A stretch of DNA of 64,000 bases from an uncultured Bacilli bacterium (GCA_934141145.1 CAKPCA010000001.1:1-64000), one strand, 5' to 3'; shown: positions 42,117 through 50,709, numbered from the stretch's first letter. Numbers and translations: made by a program. Notes: generated by a model not told the origin, from the letters alone.

Positions 42117-43739
42117 TTACATTCTTTTTCTTATAATATTTCTAAATATAGCAAGCATTACAGGCATTGCAAATATATTTGAAAGTGCATATCTAAAATA
42201 TGTATTTACTGGTGACGCAATGCATACTAGTGTTAATACAAATGATGGCACTAAGTAAAATAATTCTTTATATTTCTTTTTATAAAATAAATAACCTAAT
42301 AAAAACATTAATACAAAGTTATTAAATCCTATATTTACAAATAGTCCTAATATTGGAATATTTGGATAAATTTTACCAAAACTTGATAAATTATTTCTTA
42401 GCCCAGATAAATTATTATAATGATAATTTATACCATGTTCCTTAATTATTGGAAGATATTTATAGTAAATATACCAATTCGTTTTAGGTGGATAAAAATA
42501 ACCATAAGTATTATTAATAGTAGATTCTATATAACAAACTGGATGTTTTTTAAACATACTAAACCAAACTATAAAATAATTTTTTAAATCTTCTTTTGTC
42601 GCATATTTATTGTATTCATTCTTTACAGGATCTGCTATTTCCGGTTTATATCTATCTTTTAAAGTATCATATACAAGAACTTTATCAATTGCTTTCTTCT
42701 CTTTTTCAGTAACTTCATCTTCATAATTAGATACGTATCTTGCTGTTTGCTGAAATGGGATACTTAGTGTTTCTCTTATACTTGAAGGTGTAATTTTATT
42801 AACAGGCAATATTATCTTAGAATATATTAAGAATAAAGAAACTACTGAAATAGATATAATTATAAATGCTTTTCTATTTTTCTTATTGATTATTATTAAT
42901 AAAGGAAAAGATAATATAAATAAGTGAATACCATTATTTCTAAATAAAAATAATAGTATTGATAAAATTATTATTTTAAAGATTTCCTTTAAATTTAGCT
43001 TCTGTTCACTAATTATACATTTATAATAACTAATTATATATAGTATTACTAGAGAGCCAAATATTACATCTTTAACTGGGCTCATCGCATAAAAAGGAAA
43101 TACTGGTACTAAAGCATATATAAGTAGACATACTAACCTATATTTTAAAGATATATTTATACTTTTCATAAAATATATAGTATAAGATAAAGTTAAAACT
43201 AAAACTGATATTTGAATTATACTATATAAAAATAATCCTATATTTACATTATTAAATAAACTTATACCTATTTGTGCACATGTACCTAATAATAAAGTAT
43301 GAACAACAGGATGATGATTAGTAATTATTACATTGTTATCTAAAAGTACTGAATAATAAGAATATTTATTATCAATATGAAAATATTGTAGTAATTGAAA
43401 ACTAGGATCTTTTGATAAAATCATTGGATAGAAAGCAATTATATAAATTAAATAACATAGTAGAATAAAAACGCAAGAAAATATAATAGGATGATTATCA
43501 AACAAAGATAATATCTTATTATACTGTTTATTTTGAGTTTTATTATAATTATCTAAAATACAAAATATTTTGTTTAAAATAAAATACATTATAAAAAATA
43601 ATATTACTGATAAACTTAAAACTAAAAATAAATTATCAGTTATAAATTTAAAACTATTTGATACCATAAAACTCGTACCAATACTCGTAAATATTACATA
43701 TAAAAATGACAATATTGATATAATAACTTTTTTTCTCAT
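42117..43739 (-). CDS. DUF6020-type polytopic membrane protein
   Basis: 540 residues with about eleven membrane segments. The outer loop after the third segment reads ILSKDPSFQLLQYFH...NHHPVVHTLL, the place of the acidic catalytic loop in GT-C glycosyltransferases, and the pattern matches DUF6020 proteins. A role in adding sugars to envelope polymers or proteins is suggested by the fold, but donor and acceptor are unknown. It stands alone with GGAG before the ATG. Confidence 0.7.
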   Translation of the reverse strand: MRKKVIISILSFLYVIFTSIGTSFMVSNSFKFITDNLFLVLSLSVILFFIMYFILNKIFCILDNYNKTQNKQYNKILSLFDNHPIIFSCVFILLCYLIYIIAFYPMILSKDPSFQLLQYFHIDNKYSYYSVLLDNNVIITNHHPVVHTLLLGTCAQIGISLFNNVNIGLFLYSIIQISVLVLTLSYTIYFMKSINISLKYRLVCLLIYALVPVFPFYAMSPVKDVIFGSLVILYIISYYKCIISEQKLNLKEIFKIIILSILLFLFRNNGIHLFILSFPLLIIINKKNRKAFIIISISVVSLFLIYSKIILPVNKITPSSIRETLSIPFQQTARYVSNYEDEVTEKEKKAIDKVLVYDTLKDRYKPEIADPVKNEYNKYATKEDLKNYFIVWFSMFKKHPVCYIESTINNTYGYFYPPKTNWYIYYKYLPIIKEHGINYHYNNLSGLRNNLSSFGKIYPNIPILGLFVNIGFNNFVLMFLLGYLFYKKKYKELFYLVPSFVLTLVCIASPVNTYFRYALSNIFAMPVMLAIFRNIIRKRM

Positions 43740-43903
43740 ATTACATACTCCATTTGTAATATTCTAACACAAATTATTCTGTGATATAATTAATTATATT
43801 AATTATACATTTTATTTACAAATACATAAAAAATATAAAAATATATAGTTGCAAAATATTCCTCATTTGCGACTAACACATCATTAGCAAGGTATAATAA
43901 TGG

Positions 43904-44652
43904 TCATTTTTCTTTTGACCAATTAAGGTCTTCAAAATTAACTATTTCTTCATTATTTTTTCCATTATAAACTATAGTTGGTGTACTTGTTAGTATTATT
44001 GTTTCATCATCAAACTTCTTAAATGCAAGTGCATTTTCAAGTGTATATCCAAGTGATGAAGTTAATGGATTATTTATATACACATATAACTTCCAGTCTG
44101 AACTACTTAACCTACTATCAACAATTTTTGTTTCTAAATCACTTACCTTTGGAAAAATATAAGTATCCCCTATTGGAACAAAAGAAAAATCAATAGAAGG
44201 ATTTACATCTAATAAAGTTAATTCACCAGTAAATGGTGTCGTTATAGTTCTAGTTTTATATATAAAACTACCTAAAACATTTGAAGTTAATTCTACTTTT
44301 GTATTATCAGAAATAGTTGATGGTAAGTTATATTCAAATAATCCATTATCATCAGCATTTACTATTTCAGATATACTATTATATTTAATTAATACATCTA
44401 CAAAACTATCTGTATGACCACTTATAGTATTTTTACTTGTATTAATTGGATGTATATTCATATAGGTTATTCCAATAGAAAGTTGTTTCCCATTTTGGTT
44501 ACATTATTCTTATTTTTATTTACTGTAATACCACTATCTAATGTAATATCATTTTCTAGATAAATATATTCACATCCATTATTATTTTCTAAGGAATCGT
44601 TTAACTCACTACTTGTAAAAACTAAAAACATTTTATCATTTATTTTATTCAT
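43904..44652 (-). pseudogene. Remnant of a surface adhesin
   Basis: Two open segments read in different frames. The first (44467-44652) has the start of a pectate-lyase-like adhesin domain: SSELNDSLENNNGCEYIYLENDITLDSGITVNKNK. The second (43904-44461) holds the C-terminal part, with an Ig-like module (SISEIVNADDNGLFEYNLPSTISDNTKVELTS) and a final domain. The second frame stays open upstream of its ATG and has no RBS, and the large middle of such adhesins is missing. A frameshift plus internal deletion in an old adhesin gene is the simplest reading; two short real genes are less likely. Confidence 0.55.
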
Positions 44653-44753
44653 AAAATCACTTATCCCCTAATATAATATATGTGTGTTATATTTTTTGAA
44701 CAAGGATATTTTAAGAAATATATATTAAAGTATTTGATAGTTTTCTAACAAAT

Positions 44754-44792
44754 AATAGACATAATTATCTTTTATTTAATTATGTCTATTTT
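44754..44792 (+). terminator. Strong hairpin with no adjacent plus-strand gene
   Basis: Perfect 14-bp stem AATAGACATAATTA/TAATTATGTCTATT (44754-44767, 44777-44790), 9-nt loop, followed on the plus strand by TTTTATAG. No plus-strand gene lies upstream in the preceding kilobase. Confidence 0.5.
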
Positions 44793-44825
44793 TATAGAAT
44801 TTTATTTTTAAAAATTCCTCTTAAT

Positions 44826-44855
44826 ATAAAAAAGTTCTTTTTTAGAACTTTTTTA
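44826..44855 (-). terminator. Terminator of the YjcZ-like gene pair
   Basis: Stem AAGTTC/GAACTT extended by A/T pairs with a T-run on the minus strand, directly after the first small gene's stop. Confidence 0.75.
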
Positions 44856-44978
44856 GCAAACAAATGAACTAAGTATAATTGCTAATAGTATATAAAGTAC
44901 TATTATTGTAACGAATCCGCATCCTCTTCCTTGAGTTGGTGCGCAATTTGTTTGTGAACAAGTATTTGTACAGCTCAT
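44853..44978 (-). CDS. Small Cys-rich YjcZ-like membrane protein
   Basis: 41 residues: a Cys-containing head (CTNTCSQTNCAPTQGRGCG, five Cys at 3, 7, 12, 20 and 41 including the last residue) followed by one hydrophobic helix FVTIIVLYILLAIIL. This head-plus-helix design with a Gly before the helix is that of YjcZ-type sporulation proteins. AGGAGG lies 6-7 nt before the ATG. It follows a sister gene by 32 nt and shares its terminator. Confidence 0.7.
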   Translation of the reverse strand: MSCTNTCSQTNCAPTQGRGCGFVTIIVLYILLAIILSSFVC

Positions 44979-45010
44979 AATTTACCTCCTAACTTAAAAA
45001 ATTAACGAAT

Positions 45011-45094
45011 TTAGATATAAGCACCTATTATTATTACAAGTAGTATGAATAGTACTAGTATTATACCAGCACCTGTTCCACATGATTGTCTCAT
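45011..45094 (-). CDS. Tiny YjcZ-like sporulation membrane protein
   Basis: 27 residues: RQSCGTGAG head and helix IILVLFILLVIIIGAYI, the YjcZ-type pattern. The second of two nearby ATGs (45094) is chosen because AAAGGAGG is 7 nt upstream of it and would overlap the first. A SigK-type promoter about 30 nt upstream supports expression in the mother cell late in sporulation. Confidence 0.7.
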   Translation of the reverse strand: MRQSCGTGAGIILVLFILLVIIIGAYI

Positions 45095-45123
45095 TTTCAT
45101 TCCTCCTTTTTTATTGTTCACAT

Positions 45124-45151
45124 TATTTTATGGCATAAGTCACAATTGTGT
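45124..45151 (-). promoter_or_regulatory. SigK-type promoter of the YjcZ-like pair
   Basis: Minus-strand AC (45150-45151), 17-nt spacer, CATAAAATA (45124-45132): a full match to AC-N17-CATANNNTA, right in front of two spore-type small genes. Confidence 0.6.
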
Positions 45152-45170
45152 GAATATATTTTAGAAAATA

Positions 45171-45199
45171 TTGTTTTTATTTTTTAATTTTGTTATTAT
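45171..45199 (+). promoter_or_regulatory. prsA promoter
   Basis: TTGTTT (45171-45176), 17-nt spacer, TATTAT (45194-45199) with extended TGT. Confidence 0.6.
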
Positions 45200-45227
45200 A
45201 TATATGTACATTTAAGGAGGATGAATA

Positions 45228-46199
45228 ATGAATAAAAAATTAGTATTTGTATGTACATTATTAATTGGTACTATGTTAGTAACAGGTTGTAGTGCTAAAC
45301 TAAAAAATGGAGAAGAAGTAGCATTCACAGTAAATAATAAAAATGTAACTGCTGATAATCTTTATAAAGAATTAAAGAAAAAATATGGTAGTGCTATTAT
45401 GATTGATATGATCGATAAAAAAATATTTGATGTTGTATATAAAGACGATGCAGATATTGAAAAACAAGCTAGCAATCAAATAGAAACATTAAAATCTCAA
45501 TATGGTGATTCATGGGAGACTACATTAAAAAGTGCTGGATATGATAGTGAAGATGATTTAAAAGATTATTTCATTTTAAATCTTCAAAGAACTAAGGCTA
45601 TAGAAGATCATATTAAAGATAGTATAAAAGATGATGAAATTAAAAAGTATTATGAAGAAAATACAGTTGGGGATATTAGTGCTAAACATATTTTAATTAA
45701 AGTTAAATCAAGTACTGACACAGATGGATTAACAGATGATGAAGCTAAAGCTAAGGCCGAAGATTTAATAAAAAAATTAAAAGATGGTGCTGACTTTGAT
45801 ACTCTTGCAAAAGAAAATTCTGATGATACTGGTTCTGCTGAAAAAGGTGGAGATCTAGGATACTTTAATAAGGGTGATATGGTTGAAGAATTCGAAGATG
45901 CAGCATATAAATTAAAGGTTAATGAATACACTAAAACACCTGTAAAAACTACATATGGTTACCATATTATTCTTAAAACTGGTGAAAAAGATAAACCTAA
46001 ATTAAAAGCAGTAAAAGAAAACATTATTGAATCAATAAAAGATCAAAGATTAGAAGATGATCCAACTCTTGAAGTAACTACACTTGATGAAGTTAGAAAA
46101 TCATACGGATTAAAATTTAAAGATTCTAAATTAAAAAGCTTATATAAAAAATATATTGATGCTTCTATAGAATCTGCAAAAAATAGTAGTTCAAATTAA
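45228..46199 (+). CDS. prsA: PrsA-like foldase lipoprotein (parvulin peptidyl-prolyl isomerase)
   Basis: 323 residues. Signal peptide with lipobox LVTGC (Cys21) anchors it outside the membrane, where it helps exported proteins fold. A SurA-like N-terminal helical part (about 35-140) is followed by a parvulin domain (about 145-245) with AKHILIKVKS, GGDLGYFNKGDMVEEFEDAAY and YGYHIILKTG intact, then a C-terminal helix rich in Lys/Ser. AAGGAGG RBS. Confidence 0.95.
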   Translation: MNKKLVFVCTLLIGTMLVTGCSAKLKNGEEVAFTVNNKNVTADNLYKELKKKYGSAIMIDMIDKKIFDVVYKDDADIEKQASNQIETLKSQYGDSWETTLKSAGYDSEDDLKDYFILNLQRTKAIEDHIKDSIKDDEIKKYYEENTVGDISAKHILIKVKSSTDTDGLTDDEAKAKAEDLIKKLKDGADFDTLAKENSDDTGSAEKGGDLGYFNKGDMVEEFEDAAYKLKVNEYTKTPVKTTYGYHIILKTGEKDKPKLKAVKENIIESIKDQRLEDDPTLEVTTLDEVRKSYGLKFKDSKLKSLYKKYIDASIESAKNSSSN

Positions 46200-46227
46200 A
46201 AAAAGATACTAAAAAGTATCTTTTTTA
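46199..46227. terminator. Bidirectional terminator between prsA and recX
   Basis: Stem AAAAGATACT/AGTATCTTTT (46201-46210, 46215-46224), loop AAAA. Confidence 0.9.
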
Positions 46228-46965
46228 ATTTTGATAAAATCCTTTCTGATATAGTTTTTGATTAATAATCATTTCTAATTCTTTTCCACTATATTTCTTA
46301 GAATATTTATTATATAGTTTATTATATTCTTTCTTTAAAGCATCTTCATCATATAATTCTTTTGTATCTAGTATACTAGTAATCATATTTTTGTCATATC
46401 CTTTATCCATAAAATATGAAATTACTTTTTGCTTTAAAACATTTCCACTATAATTTTTAGACATATCAATTCTTTTTTGAATTTGTTTTTCTAATTCTAC
46501 TCTAAATATTTCATCATCAATGTTTGATAGTTCATCATCAATAATATTCTCTGGTAGTTTTAAATCAACAAGATCTCTTTTTATTTTTTTAGGGCCTATT
46601 TTAGAAATATTAACTTTATCATATATAAATGCTCTAATATAAGATGTTTCATCTAAATATCCATCTTTTTTTAACTTATTAATCGTTTTATTAATTATAT
46701 CCTCATCTATATTCTTTTTTATTAAATGTTCTTTAATTTCTTTTTCACATCTCATTTTTGTACTTATATACTTTAGTGCAATATCATATACTAAGTAATT
46801 ATTATTTTCTTTAATTATTTCATTTAAATAATTATCACTTACAACTTTATTACATATTAAATTATATTTTAATATTATATCCTCATGAAGTAAAATAGAA
46901 GTATTATTATCAAAATATACCTTATATTTACTCATTGATGTTTTTTTAAATTTTGTTATTTTCAT
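46225..46965 (-). CDS. recX: Regulatory protein RecX
   Basis: 246-residue all-helical modulator of RecA filaments. Three-helix repeats are visible: ALKYISTKMRCEKEIKEHLIKK, INKLKKDGYLDETSYIRAFIYDKVNISKIGPKKIKRDLVDLKLPENIID and KQKVISYFMDKGYDKNMITSIL. The start at 46965 is set by GAGGTGG upstream. Confidence 0.93.
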   Translation of the reverse strand: MKITKFKKTSMSKYKVYFDNNTSILLHEDIILKYNLICNKVVSDNYLNEIIKENNNYLVYDIALKYISTKMRCEKEIKEHLIKKNIDEDIINKTINKLKKDGYLDETSYIRAFIYDKVNISKIGPKKIKRDLVDLKLPENIIDDELSNIDDEIFRVELEKQIQKRIDMSKNYSGNVLKQKVISYFMDKGYDKNMITSILDTKELYDEDALKKEYNKLYNKYSKKYSGKELEMIINQKLYQKGFYQN

Positions 46966-47013
46966 TTCTACCACCTCACAAATAAATGTTCGCAGTTAAT
47001 AGTAAAAAAAAAC

Positions 47014-47220
47014 TTAAACTTCTTTTACATGAATTAAGTTTTCTGCTATTTCTTCTAATGCTCTACCAATATTTTTAGTTGATTTATAATCTTTTTCCTT
47101 CATTTGATAATGTTTTGTTTCTTGCATTTGATGAGATCTTTTTGCAACAATATATACAAGTTGATATTTAGAAGGTATTATATTTAAAATTTTATCTATT
47201 GATGGTTCCACCCTAATCAC
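47014..47220 (-). CDS. rpoZ: RNA polymerase subunit omega
   Basis: 68 residues: VEPSIDKILNIIPSKYQLVYIVAKRSHQM, then KSTKNIGRALEEIAENLI, the core omega pattern that wraps the beta-prime C-terminus. A GTG at 47211 (65 residues) with GGGAG 9 nt upstream is a likely alternative start, since the RBS nearly touches the GTG at 47220. The usual neighbour gmk is not next to it; recX follows it here, 49 nt downstream. Confidence 0.92.
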   Translation of the reverse strand: MIRVEPSIDKILNIIPSKYQLVYIVAKRSHQMQETKHYQMKEKDYKSTKNIGRALEEIAENLIHVKEV

Positions 47221-47269
47221 TCTCCCTAATACAATAATATATCAATATAAAATATAAATCAATAAAATG

Positions 47270-47300
47270 TAAAAAACTTGACAAAAATTGACAAGTTTAA
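47270..47300 (-). terminator. Terminator after the 245-residue hypothetical gene
   Basis: Stem AAACTTG/CAAGTTT (47274-47280, 47292-47298) extended by CAA/TTG across one mismatch, T-run on the minus strand. Confidence 0.75.
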
Positions 47301-48038
47301 TTACATTGCTAAAGTTTCTATTTTTTTATTTTCTAATATTCTTTCAAATTGTTTTCCATATTTTATATCAATCTTATTTATTTCTCTCATATTATTTTTA
47401 TCAACTGATTCATATTCATTTAATGTTTCAAAAAAATCAATAGTATCTTTTTCTGAACCAATTACTTCGCTCATTTTATTATAAAATAAATCTCCTTTAC
47501 CATTTATAAAATATGTAAGTAAGTTTTCTACGCCGATTAAACCTTCAATATTCCTTGATAAGCCATCTAAAACAGTTGGTACTGTAACTATTTTGTTATC
47601 CATATTTCCATAAACAAGTTCATGAATTCTATCTCTTACCTTTTCATTAATAATACCTGCGTACTTTTTATTTTCAATAGAAAAATTTAGTCCTTCACTG
47701 TAATTTCCACTATTTAGGTCATATGTTGTTGTCATAAGTGATAATATAGATTTTTCATATATTTCCGATAATTCTTCTTCACTTATATTAATATTATTTG
47801 GTAATACAATTGTATTAGTTGATGAATTATATGAAACTTTTTCATCTTCAATTTGCTTTACCCTAAAATTTAATGTTTCCAATAGTTTTCTAGTATTAAT
47901 ACTATCAAATTCTATCCCGTACATTTGAAAAAACACAGAATAATCACTAATTATTCTAGGAATTATATCTCTATCTAATTGAGATAAATTTTTATTTTTT
48001 TGTAAAGATTCCTTTAATTCTTCCTTTAACATAGTCAT
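47301..48038 (-). CDS. Hypothetical soluble protein
   Basis: 245 residues, charged, no signal or membrane segment. Recognisable only by secondary-structure pattern: a helical N-terminus (LKEELKESLQKNKNLSQLDRDIIPRII), a short strand pair (VSYNSSTNTIVLPNNINIS) as in metallopeptidase-like folds, then helices. There is no HExxH. A similar strand-turn-strand precedes the zinc motif in some peptidases, so a degenerate relative is possible, but this is weak. AGGAGA RBS. Confidence 0.6.
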   Translation of the reverse strand: MTMLKEELKESLQKNKNLSQLDRDIIPRIISDYSVFFQMYGIEFDSINTRKLLETLNFRVKQIEDEKVSYNSSTNTIVLPNNINISEEELSEIYEKSILSLMTTTYDLNSGNYSEGLNFSIENKKYAGIINEKVRDRIHELVYGNMDNKIVTVPTVLDGLSRNIEGLIGVENLLTYFINGKGDLFYNKMSEVIGSEKDTIDFFETLNEYESVDKNNMREINKIDIKYGKQFERILENKKIETLAM

Positions 48039-48097
48039 ATTTCTCCTAAACTATAATAATTATATCACAAATAAATTAAAATTCAAAAAATTTTAAT

Positions 48098-48817
48098 TTA
48101 CTTAATTACTTTTATTCCAATACCAAGAACACCATATTTTTCTTGTTTATCCTGTGAATAATATTGTTCCATATCTTTAGAATCTGCAATTTCATCTTCA
48201 GCATAACCTAAAGATATTTTATCAAAATGTTTATATAATTCTTCAAAATTATCAAATTTGTGTAATTTAATTACTTTTGTCTTTAATTTTTCTTTTGTGA
48301 CTCTATTTTCAAATTCAATAATATCTCCTTCTTTTATTAAACTTCTCTTCTCATCATTTAATCTTATTTCAATAGTTTTTGTTCCATTTTTTATAAGTTC
48401 AAATGGACCATTATTTAATCTCATTTCGTGCATAGTTTCCTTCTCATAATTCCATAATCCTAATTTTCCTTTTATAGGAATAGGTTTATCATATTTTATA
48501 ACATTTTCTAGTTTCCAAGCATATGTCATCTCGTGTAATTCTCTTCCATATACTGTTTTATCAATTTTTAATAATTCTTCTTCAAACTCTTTTGTAACAA
48601 GAATACAATCAGTAAGAAGTGCTTCACCTATAATCATACCTTTAGAACAATTTAAATTATAGTCTTTAAATTTTTTAAACATATCTTTTTCTTCACTCAT
48701 TCCAGCATGTATTAGTATTTTACCTCTATAATTTGTTTTCCATGATCTAAATTCATATTTTTTATAACCATCTATTATAAGTGTTGCCCATGGTTCTTTA
48801 ATTGTTAATGCTTTCAT
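48098..48817 (-). CDS. Tandem ASCH-domain protein
   Basis: 239 residues made of two ASCH (PUA-like, RNA-binding) domains. The first (1-120) opens MKALTIKEPWATLIIDGYKKYEFRSWKTNYRGKILIHAG; the second (130-239) opens MHEMRLNNGPFELIKNGTKTIEIRLNDEKRSLIKEGDIIEF and closes GVLGIGIKVI. In most bacteria these two types are separate genes; here they are in one frame. ASCH domains bind RNA or modified nucleotides; some are nucleases or amidohydrolases, so the activity is open. Confidence 0.8.
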   Translation of the reverse strand: MKALTIKEPWATLIIDGYKKYEFRSWKTNYRGKILIHAGMSEEKDMFKKFKDYNLNCSKGMIIGEALLTDCILVTKEFEEELLKIDKTVYGRELHEMTYAWKLENVIKYDKPIPIKGKLGLWNYEKETMHEMRLNNGPFELIKNGTKTIEIRLNDEKRSLIKEGDIIEFENRVTKEKLKTKVIKLHKFDNFEELYKHFDKISLGYAEDEIADSKDMEQYYSQDKQEKYGVLGIGIKVIK

Positions 48818-48867
48818 AGTAGTACTCTCCTAAATAATAACTTACATTTATTATAACATGATTCATA

Positions 48868-48898
48868 AAAGAAAAAAATTCCATTAGGAACTTTTTAA
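48868..48898 (-). terminator. Terminator of the cotD-like gene
   Basis: Stem GTTCC/GGAAT extended by A/T pairs (48872-48896) and followed by a minus-strand run of seven T. Confidence 0.7.
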
Positions 48899-49173
48899 AA
48901 TTTATTACAGCAATTATCATCTACATTTGTACATACATTTTCTTCAGAACAAGTATATTCTGGTACATAAGTATGTTTATAAATGTGATTATTTACTATT
49001 CTTGTATGTACTGGACATACGTGAACTATTTCATGTACAAAATCTTTTTTTATACATTTTTCAACTGGTGCTTCATATACTGGATCTTCGCAGCATTTTT
49101 CCTCGCAAACAGTTGGACAACACTTATTTTCGTTATTGCAACAACCATTCATATTAAAATTATTATAAAACAT
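48895..49173 (-). CDS. cotD: CotD-like spore coat protein
   Basis: 92 residues, 14 Cys in two clusters (NGCCNNENKCCPTVCEEKCC near the start; CCNKF at the end). The centre, EIVHVCPVHTRIVNNHIYKHTYVPEYTC, has the His/Tyr/Val pattern of the CotD family, inner coat proteins of Bacillus-type spores. Cys and His suggest disulfide or metal cross-linking. A CATATTCTA element at 49196-49204 fits mother-cell promoters. AAGGAGGA RBS. Confidence 0.78.
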   Translation of the reverse strand: MFYNNFNMNGCCNNENKCCPTVCEEKCCEDPVYEAPVEKCIKKDFVHEIVHVCPVHTRIVNNHIYKHTYVPEYTCSEENVCTNVDDNCCNKF

Positions 49174-49195
49174 TTTAATCCTCCTTATCTATTAC

Positions 49196-49204
49196 TAGAA
49201 TATG
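49196..49204 (-). promoter_or_regulatory. Mother-cell type -10 element before cotD-like gene
   Basis: CATATTCTA on the minus strand, matching SigE (CATATTNT) and SigK (CATANNNTA) -10 patterns; no clear -35 is seen. Confidence 0.4.
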
Positions 49205-49241
49205 AGAATTATAAATTTTTGAATAGTTTATTATCCTATAA

Positions 49242-50309
49242 TTATATTCTTGTGATTAAATTATTAAATTCATTATAACCAATAATACCTTCTTTTTGCA
49301 TTCTTCCAACTAAAATACCTGGGATAATATTATTATCTTTTGAAAATTTTCTTATCGTTTTTTCATTTATTATATTAATTTTAATAAAATCATCATATGC
49401 ATTTTTTGAAATCAATGTATTTTTAGCAAAATCATCAGCTTCTTTTTCTATAGAACTTTTTAATTCATTATCACCATCAATAAAAACTTCTTTTTTACTG
49501 TGCATAATTAAATGCGCTATTTCATGAAATAAAGTAAACCACAAAATATCATCTTTTTTTCCTCTATCACTTATCATAATTATTGCTTTATCTTTAGTAA
49601 TTTTGTATGAAACTCCATTTACATATGTATTTGGAAGATGTGGTTCAAATATAAGTGAGACACCACATTCTTTAAGTAATTCCTTTATTTCATCTATTTT
49701 ATCAAGAAACAAATAACTAGTTAGGATTCTAATTTTTTCTACACTTTCCTTTAGTTTTATTATATCAAACTTAGGATATTCTATCTTGTTAGACTGTATT
49801 TCTCCATACCTTAACCAGCAATATAATGATTCATAAGAAAAACTATCATTATCCTGTTTTCTAAATGCAAGTTTTCTTTTTAATTCTGTATTAAAACCTA
49901 AGGATGCGACTGAAAAAAATTTTCTTAAATTTACAACTCTCTCAAAAGGACTTCTGGTTATTTCTATATAATCCCAGTTTCTCTTTGACATTTCATTATA
50001 TGGTATGTTTTTTAAATATTTTTCATCTTCGATAATAGAATCAAAATCTTTTTGTCTTTCAAGTACTTCTCTATAATTACTTTCAAGATTATTCCAAAAA
50101 CTAGCAGGAATATTAAAAACATATTCTAATTTAAGCGCTGTTGTTGTTGTAATAGGTGCCTTTCCTTTTATTATTTCATTAATTGTTTTTTTATTAATAC
50201 CAGTTTTATCAGATAAATCTAGTTGTGTCATACTATTTAATTCTAATAATTCTAAAATTGTATCACCTGGTACAATTACATATTCATTTAATTCATATCT
50301 TTTACTCAT
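49242..50309 (-). CDS. higA: HigA-type antitoxin with Xre HTH and ImmA/IrrE-like zinc peptidase domain
   Basis: 355 residues. The N-terminal helix-turn-helix (about 15-75: TQLDLSDKTGINKKTINEIIKGKAPITTTTALKLEYVFNIPASFWNNLE) is that of HigA antitoxins. The C-terminal half has HEIAH (about 264-268) and a downstream EADDFAKNTL, the zinc site of the ImmA/IrrE family, which cleaves repressors or antitoxins. It overlaps the toxin gene by 8 nt and has AGGAGG inside it. It likely represses its own promoter through the repeats upstream. Confidence 0.9.
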   Translation of the reverse strand: MSKRYELNEYVIVPGDTILELLELNSMTQLDLSDKTGINKKTINEIIKGKAPITTTTALKLEYVFNIPASFWNNLESNYREVLERQKDFDSIIEDEKYLKNIPYNEMSKRNWDYIEITRSPFERVVNLRKFFSVASLGFNTELKRKLAFRKQDNDSFSYESLYCWLRYGEIQSNKIEYPKFDIIKLKESVEKIRILTSYLFLDKIDEIKELLKECGVSLIFEPHLPNTYVNGVSYKITKDKAIIMISDRGKKDDILWFTLFHEIAHLIMHSKKEVFIDGDNELKSSIEKEADDFAKNTLISKNAYDDFIKINIINEKTIRKFSKDNNIIPGILVGRMQKEGIIGYNEFNNLITRI

Positions 50310-50634
50310 AATGTTTAGACACCTCCATTATTTCTATTTCTTTTATTTCCCTTAAATCTTCTATTACTATATTATTATCTTTTTGCTTAAATATTAATCT
50401 ATATTGCATAGTAATATTAATAGCAAAATAATCCTTTAAATCACCAGTTAATTTATGTCTTCTAAATGGAAGAGTTTGAGGTACATCCATTAAACAAACA
50501 AAAGATTTAAGTTCTTTTATTCTTTGAGGTAACCTTTTTGCCACATCAATTCCATATTTTTTAACTAACTCTTTATTATATTTAGGATTTTCACAGAGAT
50601 TTTTAAGCTTATCATTTTTATATGTTAATTCCAT
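50302..50634 (-). CDS. higB: HigB/RelE-type toxin
   Basis: 110 residues of the RelE superfamily of ribosome-dependent mRNA interferases: LCENPKYNKELVKKYGIDVAKRLPQRIKELKSF, LTGDLKDYFAINITMQYRLIFKQKDN and the closing EIKEIEIMEVSKHY with basic and aromatic residues at the active-site positions. Toxin precedes antitoxin, the HigBA order. Start 50634 with AAGGGAGG upstream; the frame runs further. Confidence 0.88.
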   Translation of the reverse strand: MELTYKNDKLKNLCENPKYNKELVKKYGIDVAKRLPQRIKELKSFVCLMDVPQTLPFRRHKLTGDLKDYFAINITMQYRLIFKQKDNNIVIEDLREIKEIEIMEVSKHYE

Positions 50635-50653
50635 GTTGTTCCTCCCTTGATTT

Positions 50654-50674
50654 GATTTACTTAATAGGTTAATC
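50654..50674. promoter_or_regulatory. Operator-like inverted repeat 1 (higBA)
   Basis: Imperfect palindrome GATTTAC...GTTAATC just downstream of the -10 of the higBA promoter. It shares TTTGATTTACTT with the second copy at 50710-50721. Confidence 0.55.
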
Positions 50675-50676
50675 AT

Positions 50677-50705
50677 ATTATAACAGTATTATTTTAAATT
50701 GTAAA
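50677..50705 (-). promoter_or_regulatory. higBA promoter
   Basis: Minus-strand TTTACA (50700-50705), 17-nt spacer, TATAAT (50677-50682) with extended TGT. Confidence 0.75.
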
Positions 50706-50709
50706 TAAT

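Noticed and set aside
44467..44652. Independent small gene of 61 codons
   Set aside because: Its content is the start of an adhesin domain and the next segment continues the family in another frame, so it was treated as part of a pseudogene.
48073..48099. Long A/T hairpin AAATTAAAATT/AATTTTAATTT after the ASCH gene
   Set aside because: Stem is A/T only and no T-tract follows, so it was not called as a terminator.
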